A DNA stretch of 64,000 bases from Noviherbaspirillum_A sp963522035. Its GTDB lineage: Bacteria; Pseudomonadota; Gammaproteobacteria; Burkholderiales; Burkholderiaceae_D. Within the stretch, counting starts at the first letter, position 1. Every line of letters starts with the position of its first letter. The position numbers and the translations under genes were made by a program. Positions 1-9,197 of this stretch are shown piece after piece. The notes under the pieces are model-generated. The model had not been told where the DNA came from. It worked only from the letters and a program-made list of their open reading frames with translations, and made no database searches. The DNA lies in the NCBI GenBank assembly GCA_963522035.1, contig CAUQYP010000004.1, positions 1 to 64,000 of the forward strand, in the 5' to 3' direction.

Positions 1-1
1 G

Positions 2-1177
2 CCGTCGCCGGCGCCGCCGCGGCGGCCGCACCGGCGCATCGACAGCGACATCGCCGCCATTCTCTACACCTCGGGCAGCACCGGCCAGCCCAAGGGCGTC
101 GTGCTGTCCAATCGCAACATGGTGGCCGGCGCCCGCAGCGTCGCCGCTTACCTGCATAACCGGCCGGAAGACCGCATCCTGTCCGTGCTGCCGCTGAGTT
201 TCGATTACGGCTTGTCGCAACTGAGCACGGCTTTCCTGAGCGGCGCCTGCGTCGTGCTGATCAATTACCTGCTGCCGCGCGACATCGTGCGCATGGTGGC
301 GAAAGAGCGCATCACCGGCCTGGCCGCGGTGCCGCCGCTGTGGATACAGCTGGCGCAGCTCGACTGGTCCGAAGGCGGCACGCTGCGCTACCTGACCAAC
401 TCCGGCGGCGCCATGCCGCGCACGACAGTTGCACGGCTGCGGCTACTGCTGCCTCAAGCCGAGATCTACCTGATGTATGGTCTGACCGAGGCGTTCCGCT
501 CGACCTACCTGCCGCCGTCCGAACTGGAACGCCGGCCCGACTCGATCGGCCGCGCCATACCGAATGCCGAGGTCATGGTCGTTCGTCCCGACGGCAGCCC
601 GTGCGCGCCCGACGAGCCTGGCGAACTGGTGCACCGCGGCGCGCTGGTGGCGCTGGGCTACTGGAACGATGCGGCCCGCACCGCCGAGCGCTTTCGCCCG
701 GCGCCCGGACGCGAAGCCGGGCTGCCGCTGCCGGAAATCGCGGTCTGGTCGGGCGACACGGTCAGGATGGACGCTGAAGGCTTCCTGTACTACATCGGCC
801 GCAGCGACGACATGATCAAGGTCTCGGGCTACCGGGTCAGTCCGACCGAGGTCGAGGAAGTGGTGCATGGCGCCGGCGGCGTGCTGGAAGTCGCGGCAGT
901 CGGCGTGCCGCATCCGGCGCTGGGCCAGAGCATTGCCGTCGTCGCGGTCGCGCTGCCGGAGGCGCCGGCCAGCGTCGACAGCGTGCTCGACGCCTGCAGG
1001 CGCGCGCTGCCAGCCTACATGGTCCCGGCGCGGGTCGAGATCCGCCATGCCAGCCTGCCGCGCAACCCGAACGGCAAGATAGACCGCAAGCTGCTGCAGG
1101 CCGAGCTTGCAGGCCAGCCCGACCATGCCGACCAGGCCAACCAGAACAACCAGACCACGAGCAGCGCCGCATCATGA
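2..1177 (+). CDS. Acyl-CoA ligase (AMP-forming), exosortase A-associated type; 5' end missing
   Basis: This is the C-terminal part of an adenylate-forming acyl-CoA/AMP ligase; the frame is open from base 2, so the true start lies upstream of the window. Visible motifs are the ATP-binding loop TSGSTGQPKG (about visible residues 24-33), YGLTEAFRST, the hinge GRSDDMIKVSGYRVSPTEVEE region and the C-terminal catalytic lysine motif NPNGKIDRK. Its stop overlaps the next start codon (ATGA), so the two are translationally coupled. The pairing with the following PLP decarboxylase is typical of exosortase-A/PEP-CTERM polysaccharide loci, where both are thought to make a precursor; the substrate is unknown. 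The identity as an adenylating ligase is firm; the exosortase link rests on context. Confidence 0.85.
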   Translation, partial: PSPAPPRRPHRRIDSDIAAILYTSGSTGQPKGVVLSNRNMVAGARSVAAYLHNRPEDRILSVLPLSFDYGLSQLSTAFLSGACVVLINYLLPRDIVRMVAKERITGLAAVPPLWIQLAQLDWSEGGTLRYLTNSGGAMPRTTVARLRLLLPQAEIYLMYGLTEAFRSTYLPPSELERRPDSIGRAIPNAEVMVVRPDGSPCAPDEPGELVHRGALVALGYWNDAARTAERFRPAPGREAGLPLPEIAVWSGDTVRMDAEGFLYYIGRSDDMIKVSGYRVSPTEVEEVVHGAGGVLEVAAVGVPHPALGQSIAVVAVALPEAPASVDSVLDACRRALPAYMVPARVEIRHASLPRNPNGKIDRKLLQAELAGQPDHADQANQNNQTTSSAAS

Positions 1178-2415
1178 GCCACACCAAACCCGTACATGCC
1201 CCGCAAACGCATTTCGGCGTGGTGGACAACGGCCTGCAGGTTGGCGGCATCGGGCTGACCCGGCTCGCGCAGCGGGTCGGCGGCACGCCGTTCTTCGCCT
1301 ACGACCGCAGCTTGCTGAGCGGCCGCGTCGCGCATTTGCGCACCAGCCTGCCGTCGGCGCTGCAACTGCATTTTTCCGTCAAGGCCAACCCGATGCCGGC
1401 GCTGGTGCAGCACATGGCCGGCCTGGTCGACGGTTTCGATGTCGCCTCCGCCAGCGAGATGCGGGTGGCGCTCGACACGCCGATGGCGTCGGCTGCGGTC
1501 AGCTTCGCCGGCCCCGGCAAGACCGACGCCGAATTGACCCAGGCGATTGCCGCGGGCGTGGTGCTGAGCCTGGAGTCGCCGAACGAAGCCGTGCGCGCCG
1601 CCCGCATCGGCGCAGCGCTGGGACTGGCGCCACGGGTCCTGCTGCGCATCAATCCCGACTTCGAGATGAAGTCGTCGGGCATGAAGATGGGCGGCGGCGC
1701 GCGCCAGTTCGGGGTCGACGCCGAGCAGGCGCCGGTACTGCTGCGCGAGATCGGCGCGCTGGGCCTGGACTTCCACGGGCTGCAAATCTTCAGCGGTTCG
1801 CAAAGCCTGTCGGTATCGACCATCGTCGACGCGCAGGCCAGCACCTTCGAACTCGCCCGGCGCCTGGCGGACCATGCGCCGGCGCCGGTGGCGCTGCTCA
1901 ATATCGGCGGCGGCCTTGGCATTCCGTATTTTCCGGGCGAGTCGGCGCTCGACCTGCGGCCCATTGCCGACAACCTCGACGCCTGGCTGCCGCACATGCG
2001 CGACGCGCTGCCGCAGGCGAACGTGGCGATGGAACTGGGCCGTTACCTGGTCGGCGAAGCCGGTGTCTATGTCACCCGCGTCACCGACCGCAAGGTGTCA
2101 CGCGGGCAGGTGTTCCTCGTCACCGACGGCGGCATGAACCACCAGCTTGCCGCATCCGGCAACCTGGGGCAGGTCATACGCAAGAACTACCCGGTCGCCA
2201 TCGGCACGCGGATGGAAGCGCCGGCTGACGACATGGAAAGCGTGAATATCGTCGGCCCGCTGTGTACGCCGCTGGACATCCTGGCCGACCGCATGTCCTT
2301 GCCGCGCGCCGATGTGGGCGACCTGGTCGTCGTGTTCCAGTCCGGCGCGTACGGACCGAGCGCAAGTCCGGCCGGGTTTTTGAGCCGGCCTGCTGCGACT
2401 GAGGTACTGGTATAG
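1174..2415 (+). CDS. PLP-dependent decarboxylase, exosortase A-associated (Orn/DAP decarboxylase family)
   Basis: A 413-residue fold-type III PLP decarboxylase related to diaminopimelate/ornithine decarboxylases. The PLP lysine is in HFSVKANP (K70); a glycine-rich phosphate-binding loop (NIGGGLGIPYF), a substrate/PLP motif (ELGRYLVGEAGVY) and a C-terminal GPLCTPLD...FQSGAYG segment holding the second-subunit cysteine are all present. The start overlaps the stop of the ligase gene by 4 bp, marking an operon. It matches the decarboxylase that accompanies exosortase A systems rather than LysA itself; its amino-acid substrate cannot be told from sequence. No exosortase gene lies in the window, so the rest of that locus should be upstream. 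Confidence 0.85.
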   Translation: MSHTKPVHAPQTHFGVVDNGLQVGGIGLTRLAQRVGGTPFFAYDRSLLSGRVAHLRTSLPSALQLHFSVKANPMPALVQHMAGLVDGFDVASASEMRVALDTPMASAAVSFAGPGKTDAELTQAIAAGVVLSLESPNEAVRAARIGAALGLAPRVLLRINPDFEMKSSGMKMGGGARQFGVDAEQAPVLLREIGALGLDFHGLQIFSGSQSLSVSTIVDAQASTFELARRLADHAPAPVALLNIGGGLGIPYFPGESALDLRPIADNLDAWLPHMRDALPQANVAMELGRYLVGEAGVYVTRVTDRKVSRGQVFLVTDGGMNHQLAASGNLGQVIRKNYPVAIGTRMEAPADDMESVNIVGPLCTPLDILADRMSLPRADVGDLVVVFQSGAYGPSASPAGFLSRPAATEVLV

Positions 2416-2527
2416 CCACCATGTAATTGTTGGATGCCGTGTATTGCCGGCTTGGAAAAGTTACAAAACATTTTTATCAATTTCACAAAATACGCAAAGC
2501 AACGCGTTTCATGAAGGGAGCCATACC

Positions 2528-3961
2528 ATGGCCAATATCTATCCAGTCATCCTGTCCGGCGGCTATGGCACCCGCCTCTGGCCGCTTTCGCGCGCGGCGC
2601 TGCCCAAGCAACTGCTGCCGCTGGCATCGGAAAAAACCATGTTGCAGGAAACCGCCTTGCGTGTCGCCGGCCGGCCTGAACTGCAGCCGCCGCTGCTGGT
2701 CTGCGGCGACGAGCACCGTTTCCTGGTCGCCGAACAACTGCGCGAGATCGGCATCAAGCCGACCGGCATCCTGCTCGAACCCGAGGGCCGCAACACCGCG
2801 CCTGCCGTTGCCGCCGCGGCGCACTTCCTGCTGGCGCGCGACAAGGAAGCGGTCATGCTGGTGCTGCCCGCCGACCATGTGATCAGCGACACCGACGCCT
2901 TCCATGCCGCCATCCAGCGTGCGCTGGACGTGGCGCTGGGGCAGGGCGCGCTGGTTACGTTCGGCATCGACCCGACCGGCCCGGAAACCGGCTACGGCTA
3001 TATCCGCCGCGGCGCGCCGGTCGCACAGTTCGACGGTTGCTACGCAGTCGAGCGCTTCGTCGAGAAGCCGGACGCCGCTACCGCGCAGGGTTTCCTCGAC
3101 GATGGCAACTACAGCTGGAACAGCGGCATGTTCCTGTTCGAAGCGTCGCGCTACCTCGAGGAACTGTCGCGCTTCCAACCGAAGATCGCCGAACAGACCG
3201 GCGCCGCCATGGCTGGCCGGCATGGCGACCTGGACTTCTGCCGGATGGACACGGCTGCCTTCGCCGCCTGCCCATCGGATTCAATCGACTATGCGGTGAT
3301 GGAACATACCAAGCATGCAGTCGTGGTGCCGGCCAATTTGGGCTGGAACGACGTCGGTTCCTGGTCGGCGCTGTGGGAAGTGCAGCAGGGAGACGATAAC
3401 GGCAATGTGCTGCGCGGCGACGTCTATACCGACAACGTGAAGAATTCGCTGGTCCGCGCCGAAAGCCGCATGGTCGCACTGATCGGCGTGCAGGACCTGG
3501 TGGTCGTGGAAACGGACGACGCCGTGCTGGTCGCGCACAAGGACCAGGTGCAGCAGGTGAAGAAAGTAGTCGAGCACCTGAAGAACAGCAAGCGTACCGA
3601 GCACTTGAACCACACGCGCGTTTATCGCCCATGGGGCTATTACGAAGGCATCGACGCCGGCAGCCGCTTCCAGGTCAAGCGCATCATGGTCAAGCCGGGC
3701 GAAAAATTGTCGCTGCAGATGCATCATCACCGCGCCGAGCACTGGGTCGTGGTCCGCGGCACTGCCCGCATCACCTGCGGCGAAACCGTCAAGCTGCTGA
3801 GCGAGAACGAGTCGACCTACATTCCGATCGGCGTCACCCATCGCCTGGAAAACCCCGGCAAGATGCCGCTGGACATCATCGAAGTACAGTCCGGCAGCTA
3901 CCTGGGCGAGGACGATATCGTGCGATTCGAAGATATCTACGCGAGGGCAGAAGCAAAGTAA
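2528..3961 (+). CDS. manC: Mannose-1-phosphate guanylyltransferase / mannose-6-phosphate isomerase
   Basis: Bifunctional type II PMI/GMP (477 aa), making mannose-6-P to mannose-1-P and then GDP-mannose for exopolysaccharide synthesis. The N-terminal nucleotidyltransferase signature GGYGTRLWPLSR is at residues 11-22; FVEKP and NSGMFLF follow; the C-terminal cupin isomerase domain shows HHHRAEHWVVVRG from about residue 398. An in-frame ATG exists at 2444, but the ATG at 2528 has an AAGGGAG ribosome site eight bases upstream and starts exactly at the conserved domain. It has its own 112-bp leader, so it may be transcribed separately from the upstream pair. GDP-mannose is probably used by the glycosyltransferases further on. 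Confidence 0.93.
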   Translation: MANIYPVILSGGYGTRLWPLSRAALPKQLLPLASEKTMLQETALRVAGRPELQPPLLVCGDEHRFLVAEQLREIGIKPTGILLEPEGRNTAPAVAAAAHFLLARDKEAVMLVLPADHVISDTDAFHAAIQRALDVALGQGALVTFGIDPTGPETGYGYIRRGAPVAQFDGCYAVERFVEKPDAATAQGFLDDGNYSWNSGMFLFEASRYLEELSRFQPKIAEQTGAAMAGRHGDLDFCRMDTAAFAACPSDSIDYAVMEHTKHAVVVPANLGWNDVGSWSALWEVQQGDDNGNVLRGDVYTDNVKNSLVRAESRMVALIGVQDLVVVETDDAVLVAHKDQVQQVKKVVEHLKNSKRTEHLNHTRVYRPWGYYEGIDAGSRFQVKRIMVKPGEKLSLQMHHHRAEHWVVVRGTARITCGETVKLLSENESTYIPIGVTHRLENPGKMPLDIIEVQSGSYLGEDDIVRFEDIYARAEAK

Positions 3962-4180
3962 AACAAGGGTGTTGCTGTCGAAAAAATTTACAGGGTGATG
4001 ACAAGTGCGACGCAAGTACTTGAATCACCTTGTTTCTTTTGTAGGCATGGATATTGCTAATATTCATCTGTAACAGTTTGTAAGAGCTTCATGCGCGCTG
4101 GTTTAACATTGCATGAAACTGCTGCGGGCGACACTGGCGCTGTTACCAGACGCTGTGCTGCCATACAAGGATAAAAACAG

Positions 4181-4408
4181 ATGATGAGCACTCAAGAGCA
4201 CTATGTCGGCAGCACCCCGGAGATGGCGCCGACAAGATTCGTGCGCCGCGACTTCCTAAGCGCACATATCGTGGAAGTCGGATTGTTGTTGCAGGAACAG
4301 TTTGGCGTCGAACATGCAGCCGCTTTCCTGAAGGACAATTTCATTCATCTCGACGTCGCCATGCGCGTCCTGCTGAGACCGAGCGAGCGCCGGCGGCACC
4401 ACGCCTGA
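4181..4408 (+). CDS. Small conserved-looking protein of unknown function
   Basis: A 75-residue protein with no signal peptide or membrane segment. The middle (LSAHIVEVGLLLQEQFGVEHAAAFLKDNFIHLDVAMRVL, in two helical stretches) looks like a small helical domain; the tail is arginine-rich. A CAAGGA ribosome site precedes the tandem ATGATG start at a usable distance, and codon use matches the flanking genes, so I take it as real. It stands alone downstream of manC with a 220-bp leader and converges on the protease gene. The function is not recognised; a small regulator is possible but unsupported. Confidence 0.6.
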   Translation: MMSTQEHYVGSTPEMAPTRFVRRDFLSAHIVEVGLLLQEQFGVEHAAAFLKDNFIHLDVAMRVLLRPSERRRHHA

Positions 4409-4414
4409 CGCGCC

Positions 4415-5185
4415 TTATTTGCCGTCGACCAGGCGGCTGATGTATTTCCCCGGTATCGCGTAGGTGATGCCGCTCGGATTGCTGATGGCGTTTTCCTTCA
4501 CGCCCTTTACATACACCATATTAATGATGCCGACGACCCCGCCTGTCTTCGGGTCGAACACCGGGCTTCCGCTATTCCCCGGATACGCCGTGGCGTCCAG
4601 CTGGAACACGGCGAACGGCGAGCGCTGCATCTGCGCAATGGTCTTGGCGTCGAGCTGGCGCGCATTCGCCGCCGGAATGGCAATCGGCGTAATGGCCGAC
4701 AGCATGGCCCGGTGCGTGACATGCCGCATGCCCAGCAGCATGCCGAGCGGGAAGCCGGTAAAACCCAGCTCCTGTCCTTCTTCCACGCGCTCCGAATCCT
4801 GCAGCGCCAGCACAGGCAGCGGCGCGCCGCTGATGCGCAGGTGCGCAAGGTCGTGTTCACGGTCCACGCCGGCTACCGACGCCACGCGGAACGTGGGGTT
4901 GGCGCCTTCGCCGGTAATAATCCCCAGCATTTCATTTTGCCCGCTGTTGAGTGCCGCCGGCAGCACGTGGGCATTGGTAATGATGCTGAGGCCGTCGCCG
5001 ATGGCAAAGCCGGTGCCGCGGAACTCCGCCGCCGGGCTCCGGGTTTGCTGGAACGTGCCGACGGCAACCACCGCCGGCTTCACGCGCTTGATCACATCGA
5101 CCATGTCCTGCGCCTGCACGGCCAGGGGAAGCGCAGCGCACAGCGCGAGGGTAGTCAGGCAAGCGCGGCGAGAAACGTTGGGCAT
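4415..5185 (-). CDS. Periplasmic trypsin-like serine protease (S1 family)
   Basis: A 256-residue secreted protease. Residues 1-25 form a Sec-type signal peptide with an AQA cleavage site. The catalytic triad can be read as H73 (TNAHVL), D112 (REHDLAHLR) and S205 (YPGNSGSPVF), the arrangement of the DegP/HtrA-like S1C proteases, but there is no PDZ domain. Substrates are unknown; such short proteases usually act in envelope quality control. It is monocistronic and converges on the small gene at 4181-4408, with only six bases between their stops. Confidence 0.85.
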   Translation of the reverse strand: MPNVSRRACLTTLALCAALPLAVQAQDMVDVIKRVKPAVVAVGTFQQTRSPAAEFRGTGFAIGDGLSIITNAHVLPAALNSGQNEMLGIITGEGANPTFRVASVAGVDREHDLAHLRISGAPLPVLALQDSERVEEGQELGFTGFPLGMLLGMRHVTHRAMLSAITPIAIPAANARQLDAKTIAQMQRSPFAVFQLDATAYPGNSGSPVFDPKTGGVVGIINMVYVKGVKENAISNPSGITYAIPGKYISRLVDGK

Positions 5186-5242
5186 GGCGTGGGGCTCACA
5201 GTGATGATGAAAGGAAAGATTGCAGCATAGCAGACAGTGCGT

Positions 5243-6061
5243 TTATCGGATGTCTCCGGACGTCCCAATATCGCCGGCCAGCTCGTGATAACGCAGGCGG
5301 TACCAGGCGATGCCCAGGAGTTCGTAGACGGCGTACCAGGATTGTCGCAAGCCCTCGGCGCTGGGCAGGAAGGCGGCAGCAGTTAGCGGCGGATGGCTGA
5401 AGAACAGGGTAGGCGCAGCGACCACGTCGAGGCCGGCCCGCTGGAATGCGGTGCGGGCCCGCGCCATATGCATCGCATCGGTCACCAGCAGCACGCGCCG
5501 TACCGCATCCGGCCGTAGCTGGGCGGCGCTGAAGGCCGCGTTCTCGGCCGTATTGCGCGACTTGCCCTCGACCCACTTGACCGGAACGCCGAAGTCATCG
5601 CGCAGCGCCGCTGCCATGGCGTCGGCCTTGGACCAGGACGTATCGTCCACCAGTCCGTTCCCGCCGCTGACCAGCACCGGCAACTTCGTTGCCCGCTGCA
5701 GCCGCGCCGCGTAGCGCAGCCGCGCCAGCGCGACATAGTCCGGGATGTCGCGCCCGTCGTACTCGGGCGCGTCGCGCAGCCGGCCGGCGGCCAGCACCAC
5801 GATAGCCTGGGCGCCGGTGTTGTGGACGACCTGCAGCGGCGCGGTCAGCTGTTCGAGCGGCCGGACGAACAGGCGGGCGCCGGCCGTGGTGGACAGGATG
5901 AACAAGGCGACGACAGCCGCACCGGTCAGCACGCGTCCACCCCGAGGAAAGCGGCGCCGGATCAGCAAGCCGATGGCCATCAGCAGGAACAGGCTGCTGG
6001 GCGGCAGGATTAATTCACGGGGAATTTCATTGAATGCGGCGAGGACTGCGGTGACGCTCAT
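5243..6061 (-). CDS. YdcF/SanA-family (DUF218) membrane protein
   Basis: A 272-residue protein with two N-terminal hydrophobic helices (about residues 12-28 and 38-54), then a soluble DUF218 domain. Family signatures seen are IVVLAAGR, the LVSGGNG motif, the ESxNTxEN-like KSRNTAENA segment and LLVTDAMHMARA. Proteins of this family (ElyC, SanA, YdcF) affect envelope and undecaprenyl-phosphate metabolism, but their chemistry is unclear. I use the ATG at 6061, which directly precedes the first helix; a TTG at 6085 would add eight unlikely residues. It is transcribed away from tRNA-Leu. Confidence 0.8.
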   Translation of the reverse strand: MSVTAVLAAFNEIPRELILPPSSLFLLMAIGLLIRRRFPRGGRVLTGAAVVALFILSTTAGARLFVRPLEQLTAPLQVVHNTGAQAIVVLAAGRLRDAPEYDGRDIPDYVALARLRYAARLQRATKLPVLVSGGNGLVDDTSWSKADAMAAALRDDFGVPVKWVEGKSRNTAENAAFSAAQLRPDAVRRVLLVTDAMHMARARTAFQRAGLDVVAAPTLFFSHPPLTAAAFLPSAEGLRQSWYAVYELLGIAWYRLRYHELAGDIGTSGDIR

Positions 6062-6214
6062 GGCTTGCTTCGCTCCGGGTTGCAAATGCCGCGCAAGTAG
6101 ACCTGATCGGGCCAGTGGCCGTCAAGGAAATGGGCTTGTTCGAAGCGAAATATTCCTGCCCTTGAATGTCCTTGTAGCCACATCCCGGCATGCTAGAATC
6201 CTGACCTCATTCAA

Positions 6215-6307
6215 GCCCGAGTGGTGAAATTGGTAGACACAGCGGACTTAAAATCCGCCGCTTACCCGAGAGGGGGCGTACCGGTTCGATTCCGGTCTCG
6301 GGCACCA
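6215..6307 (+). tRNA. tRNA-Leu (anticodon UAA)
   Basis: An 89-base cloverleaf plus discriminator A and encoded CCA. The acceptor GCCCGAG pairs with CTCGGGC; the anticodon stem GCGGA/TCCGC (6242-6246 with 6254-6258) encloses the loop CTTAAAA with anticodon TAA at 6249-6251; a long class II variable arm and the GGTTCGATTCC T-arm follow. Its 3' end borders a decayed prophage, as expected for a tRNA used as an integration site, but I find no second copy of its 3' end in the window. Confidence 0.97.
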
Positions 6308-6697
6308 TCTTCCTATAAAGACAGAAGCAAATCCAGCGATCTAGCTACGGTCGGTCGTGCCCGCTTCAGTTCCGCAAATTCCCCTAGTTCCGCAAAAAGA
6401 AATTTCTCGTGCAGAGTAGGCTTAAGATTTTTTCACAATTCGGTAGCACGCTGATATCGCTCGAGGTCTTGCTGCCGTCGTTAGATAAGCCCCGGAACCG
6501 TTACGTACGAGGTAAAAAGATGCCAATCGAAAACGACCCTGCTTCTACACATGCGCATTACGCAAATATTATTGATTGGCTGGATTTGTGCGACTAGAAG
6601 AGGGGGCTTGGAGATGAAACGATTCTATAAATTTACTTTTGCCTTGAGATCGTTCAATTTGCTTTGGCAGGGGCTTCATTCCAATGATTAAGAGAGC
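6308..6697. other. Region after tRNA-Leu without a convincing gene
   Basis: I see no recognisable gene. A 25-codon reading frame at 6520-6597 has a plausible GAGGT ribosome site but no recognisable product. The stretch lies between tRNA-Leu and the phage scrap and may be part of the same decayed insertion. Confidence 0.4.
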
Positions 6698-6828
6698 GGC
6701 CTGCTGCAGCCGTGCCCGCTGCTGACACCGCTGGAAGGTAGGACCGAGGCAGATGTGTTGCGCAAGCTGGTCGAGGTGGGCGAGGCCTACGCCGAGTGCG
6801 CGGACGGCAAAGCGGCGCCATGGTCGAG
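6698..6828 (+). pseudogene. Rz1/spanin-like phage lysis gene fragment
   Basis: The frame reads LLQPCPLLTPLEGRTEAD and then LRKLVEVGEAYAECADGKAA, which matches the small outer-membrane spanin (Rz1-like) lipoproteins of prophages: a lipobox-type cysteine followed by a PLTPLEG-like segment and a conserved GEAYAEC block. There is no start codon in place and the upstream half, including the partner Rz gene, is missing. I treat it as a prophage relic. The family assignment is from remembered motif resemblance. Confidence 0.55.
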
Positions 6829-6875
6829 TCAGACTGCCTACTATTTTATTTCGCCTTGTGCCGACGCCGGCTCGA

Positions 6876-7058
6876 TCACGGCAAGCGCGGCGGAACTTCA
6901 TCCGCAAATCCCATCAATGGTGGGGCCCGCATTTCATCTATCAGTACAAGAATCGGGCCGGCAGATTACGTCAGGTGCATTTCGTTCCGAAAGCGCCGGA
7001 GGAAGGTCGGGTCCTCCCTCCGTGGAAGTTCGATGGGCGGGTGCCGTGGGGAGATTGA
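6876..7058 (+). pseudogene. Truncated phage-type gene, 3' end only
   Basis: About 60 codons of a basic protein rich in aromatic residues (HQWWGPHFIYQYK ... WKFDGRVPWGD) end in a TGA at 7056-7058, followed three bases later by a good Rho-independent hairpin. The intact 3' end plus terminator suggests this was a real last gene of a transcript, while the 5' part has been lost. The function is not recognised; its place between two phage remnants implies a prophage origin. Confidence 0.4.
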
Positions 7059-7060
7059 AA

Positions 7061-7084
7061 AAGGCCCCGAAGGGCCTTTGTTTT
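7061..7084 (+). terminator. Rho-independent terminator
   Basis: Stem AAGGCCC (7061-7067), loop CGAA, stem GGGCCTT (7072-7078), then TGTTTT. It lies three bases after the stop of the phage-type remnant. Confidence 0.75.
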
Positions 7085-7112
7085 AGCATCGGGGAAGCGC
7101 CGCTCTTGCTGA

Positions 7113-7379
7113 TGGAGCTGCCCAGGCTGGCAGTCGGTTATGACCCAGTTCGCCCAGGCACGCATGAGCGGAGGCAATGATGGCGCGCAGGAAATCCGCG
7201 AGGACATCAACGCCTTCAACCAGAAAAATCCCGCGCGGCGCATCACAGGCCAGAACCTAGTATCGAGCCTGCGTGCCCGCGACTGGCGCTTCGAGGACGC
7301 CAGCCAGGACATCTACTTGCCGAAGAAGCGCCGCGGCGTCATGAAAGCGGGAGAGTTTGCTGCGGAGGACGAAGGCTGA
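7113..7379 (+). pseudogene. C-terminal fragment of a large phage protein (PLxRFG-type tail)
   Basis: The reading frame contains MTQFAQARMSGGNDGAQEIR, then NQKNPARRITGQNLVSSLRA and QDIYLPKKRRGVM, resembling the extreme C-terminus of very large phage polyvalent proteins with a PLxRFG-type end. It is open for only nine codons upstream of the first ATG and carries no catalytic domain, so it is a relic. Its last 41 bases overlap, antisense, the 3' end of the acyltransferase gene at 7339, marking a probable junction between the prophage scrap and the polysaccharide island. Confidence 0.5.
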
Positions 7380-8436
7380 TGCCCGCCCGTCTGGTGAGCG
7401 CACTTCTCACCAATTGCATCAGCGGATATTCGACCATTCGCGAGATAACGATGCAGGATCCAATGGCGCTTGTCACCAGAAGCAAGTAAAGGACATCGAG
7501 CGGCATGGCGGTATGAAGGCCGGCAATGGTCAGGAGTTTGTAGTAAACGCCGATGCAGGGGATGTGCAGGAGGTAGGTCGCGTAGGATGCGGTGCCGAGC
7601 TGTGTCAGAAAGCGCGGGGCACTGAGCCATCCGTTTTGATTTGCGGCGGCGATGCCGATGACGATCAACATCGAACTCAGACCATACGCGATGGGCGCCA
7701 CTGGTGTGTACGCATTGAACCGGCCCATATTTTCAGCAAGGGAAAAACTGGCGAACGCACCGATGCCAATTGCCAGCACGGGATAGATCAAGTGCGTTGG
7801 CAGTTTCCGCATCAGGACCGCAGCGAGAATACCAAAAAAGAATTCCAGATTGTAGGTGGATGCCAGCCGTGCCAAGACGGGTGAATCAGTATGTCCTTCG
7901 CCCACTCCCCAAGCCACCAGGATGAAGCAGAACCAGCCGGCGAACAGGGCAATGCCGAGTTGCCGGTGTAGCAGCGCGACGGCGAATATCAGGTAAAACA
8001 TAATTTCATGCTGCAGGGTCCAGGCCACACCGACGTCGCCCCCGAATGGAAGCAGCGTGGCATGCTGCAGGATGGTAAGTGGACCGGGAAATGGCTGTGT
8101 GCTGGAGAAGTAGGTAAGCACAAGCGCGACCGCCAGCGAGAACCAGAACAACGGGTAGATGCGCGTAAACCGGCGCTCAAAATAGGTGGCGACACTGGAC
8201 GGCTTGCCGACATCCTTCCTGTGGACATAAAAAATGATGAATCCGGACAGGACGAAAAAGAAGTCCACGCCCGCATGACCGAACTGGGCGACGCCATTTA
8301 AGGGCATGATGCCAAAATTTAGGTTGAGATGGCGCGCAGCATGGTAGAAAACCACCAAGATGGCAGCAATGCCACGTGCGGCCTCAATGCCGGAAAGTTT
8401 ACGAGCTGCGGCCGACGCATTGCTCCGTCCCGTCAT
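7339..8436 (-). CDS. Acyltransferase 3 family membrane protein (OafA-like)
   Basis: A 365-residue integral membrane acyltransferase with about ten hydrophobic helices. The N-terminal signature GIEAARGIAAILVVFYHA carries the conserved histidine, and FFFVLSGFIIFY followed by ERRFTRIYPLFW gives the usual R...RIYP motif. Such proteins O-acetylate (or otherwise acylate) surface glycans. The ATG has an AGGGAGA site. The last ~14 residues are encoded over the prophage fragment on the other strand, so the native C-terminus may have been replaced at that junction. It is the first gene of the polysaccharide island and stands alone. Confidence 0.88.
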   Translation of the reverse strand: MTGRSNASAAARKLSGIEAARGIAAILVVFYHAARHLNLNFGIMPLNGVAQFGHAGVDFFFVLSGFIIFYVHRKDVGKPSSVATYFERRFTRIYPLFWFSLAVALVLTYFSSTQPFPGPLTILQHATLLPFGGDVGVAWTLQHEIMFYLIFAVALLHRQLGIALFAGWFCFILVAWGVGEGHTDSPVLARLASTYNLEFFFGILAAVLMRKLPTHLIYPVLAIGIGAFASFSLAENMGRFNAYTPVAPIAYGLSSMLIVIGIAAANQNGWLSAPRFLTQLGTASYATYLLHIPCIGVYYKLLTIAGLHTAMPLDVLYLLLVTSAIGSCIVISRMVEYPLMQLVRSALTRRAGISLRPPQQTLPLS

Positions 8437-8639
8437 GATATCTCCCTGTGGATTTTATTATGTGCACTATTGAAATAGTATCTTATAGAAATATTTCTGT
8501 GTTGATATTATTAATTTGACGTAACTGCCTCCGATCGAATTTCGACTCGAGCGGTTTTAAGGGAAAGGTGAACTTTTAGCGAGGTAATGTGCGCCTACTA
8601 ATGATTTATATAGCCAGCACGTTTGCTTCCTAAGGTCGG

Positions 8640-8928
8640 TCAGTCAAAATCGCCCATGCGGTCTTAATGCCGACCTTGGGTCATGTCGTATGCATGCCGC
8701 TTTGAGTCCATCCTTAGCTTCATTGTGCGGATGCGAAAAACAGAAAGGCACAACACTTTTGTGAAACGTCTCAATCTTCCAGCGCTGCGTGTAGCAGTGC
8801 AATGAAGTGCAACTTTTCGATTGCCTCGCAGCGTGACGACATAGGCAAGTTCGAAATTTATTTTCAATCCATGGGTTTCCTTGCATGAGGAATGTTTCGC
8901 TCTCGTGTACAGATGATAGTAAGGTCAA
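8640..8928 (-). pseudogene. Decayed DDE transposase fragment (IS4-like)
   Basis: On the minus strand, two frames together give FELAYVVTLRGNRK-like text and YTQRWKIETFHK; the latter matches the conserved Y...RW.IE.FHK block around the catalytic glutamate of IS4-family transposases. Frameshifts and stops break the reading frame and I see no terminal inverted repeats, so it is an old scrap. Upstream bases to 9100 may belong to the same element but carry nothing I can align. Confidence 0.5.
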
Positions 8929-9197
8929 CGTCGCGTAGACAATCTGCTTTACGATTTAAGGCAGAACATGAATACGTGGTATCGCAGCTCAAGCGTCTCC
9001 GAAGCTGGCTTCCAGTTGTTATCAACGACCTCGACTTAATGCAGTGCCTTTACCCACACTTCTCCCATCTCGGTGCTAACGGTATGCTGCATAACTTATG
9101 TCAGCAATCTACGTAGGCAGGCACGAGGAAGTGGTTCTTCAGTTCACATCCGGTACAGAACAATCCATAAATATCACTTATATTTAAGATTGATTTA

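Noticed and set aside
6520..6597. 25-codon frame with a GAGGT ribosome site after tRNA-Leu
   Set aside because: Too short and without any recognisable product; kept only as a note in the region entry.
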